From SKKC01 sp046542845 (GTDB lineage: Bacteria; Spirochaetota; Spirochaetia; DSM-27196; SKKC01), in assembly GCA_046542845.1 (NCBI GenBank), contig JBKHAN010000028.1, positions 1 through 31,753 of the forward strand: DNA of 31,753 nt, given 5' to 3'. Below, piece after piece: positions 31,574 to 31,753 of the stretch. The position numbers were made by a program, and so were the translations under genes. Under the pieces are notes generated by a model. The model ran no database searches and was not told the DNA's origin. It was given only the letters and a program-made list of their open reading frames with translations. Position 1 is the first letter of the stretch; each line of letters begins with the position of its first letter.

Positions 31574-31753
31574 CTATTCGAGGCGCTTGAGAACGGACTC
31601 GCGTGTCGCAGCCGGCTCTATGATCTCATCGAGCGCCGCCTGGAGTTTTTCGGGATCCGAGACAGCACGGATGCGCTCACGCTCTGCCTGGGTAACGCTG
31701 AACTTTCGATCCACCTGCCGCAAAAGCGTAGCAACGAGTCCCTCGTGGAGGCC
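31574..31753 (-). CDS. C-terminal end of a protein, possibly Rpn/DUF4351-type (truncated)
   Basis: The last 59 codons of a minus-strand gene run off the window. The visible part, with GLVATLLRQVDRKFS, then ERERIRAVSDPEKLQAALDE and a final VLKRLE, is helical. It resembles the DUF4351-like C-terminus of Rpn (PD-(D/E)XK, transposase-like) nucleases. The rest of the gene is outside the window, so the family call is tentative, though the reading frame itself looks real. Confidence 0.5.
   Translation of the reverse strand, partial: GLHEGLVATLLRQVDRKFSVTQAERERIRAVSDPEKLQAALDEIIEPAATRESVLKRLE

Noticed and set aside
1..31753. CRISPR arrays, tRNA/rRNA genes, insertion sequences
   Set aside because: No spaced repeat arrays, cloverleaf candidates, transposase genes or terminal inverted repeats were seen.

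Overview
The window is about 31.7 kb of GC-rich bacterial DNA, densely packed, with short intergenic gaps and many genes that touch or overlap. The best guess at the host is a free-living saccharolytic spirochaete. The grounds are the binding-protein signal peptide that ends in an FAGG segment followed by a glutamate-rich stretch, the set of sugar MFS/GPH transporters, and the mix of secreted repeat proteins. This is an impression from family resemblance, not a proof. I see no rRNA, tRNA, CRISPR array, insertion sequence or phage module.

Region 1 (1-13384) is a carbohydrate or compatible-solute locus. A partial FAD oxidoreductase and a HAD phosphatase run into the 3' end of a GH38 alpha-mannosidase. 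The mannosidase is divergent from a LacI regulator, which heads an operon of ABC solute-binding protein, two unusually large permeases and a GH13_18 phosphorylase of the glucosylglycerate/sucrose phosphorylase type. A GT4 glycosyltransferase follows on the opposite strand. Read together, these genes suggest synthesis and recycling of a mannosyl/glucosyl-glycerate solute: GH38 removes mannose, the phosphorylase splits the glucosyl-glycerate part, and the GT4 makes the solute. No ATPase for the sugar importer is present here.

Region 2 (13385-17307) holds a two-domain DcrB-like protein, a seven-TM LuxR-type regulator, a tiny PLDc_N-like membrane protein, an ABC ATPase and an ABC-2 permease. The last three resemble the YxlE-YxlF-YxlG arrangement of Bacillus.

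Region 3 (17282-22529) holds a degenerate CPBP protein, an extended SDR and a secreted caspase-family protein with two PPC-like domains, then an SLC45-like MFS transporter. Divergent from the transporter is a small secreted stand-alone PPC-like protein.

Region 4 (22530-31753) has a phosphodiesterase/alkaline-phosphatase-fold enzyme, an MFS protein with a long helical C-terminal extension, a DinB-like protein, a methyltransferase, a GPH-type sugar symporter, a lipoprotein alpha/beta hydrolase, a small orphan protein, a ZIP metal transporter, a small membrane protein, and the C-terminal end of a possible Rpn/DUF4351-type protein.

A theme across the window is promoter architecture. Genes lacking a Shine-Dalgarno sequence repeatedly have a -10-like hexamer exactly 6-8 nt before the start codon, as expected of leaderless mRNAs. 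Operon-internal genes carry strong AGGAGG-type sites.
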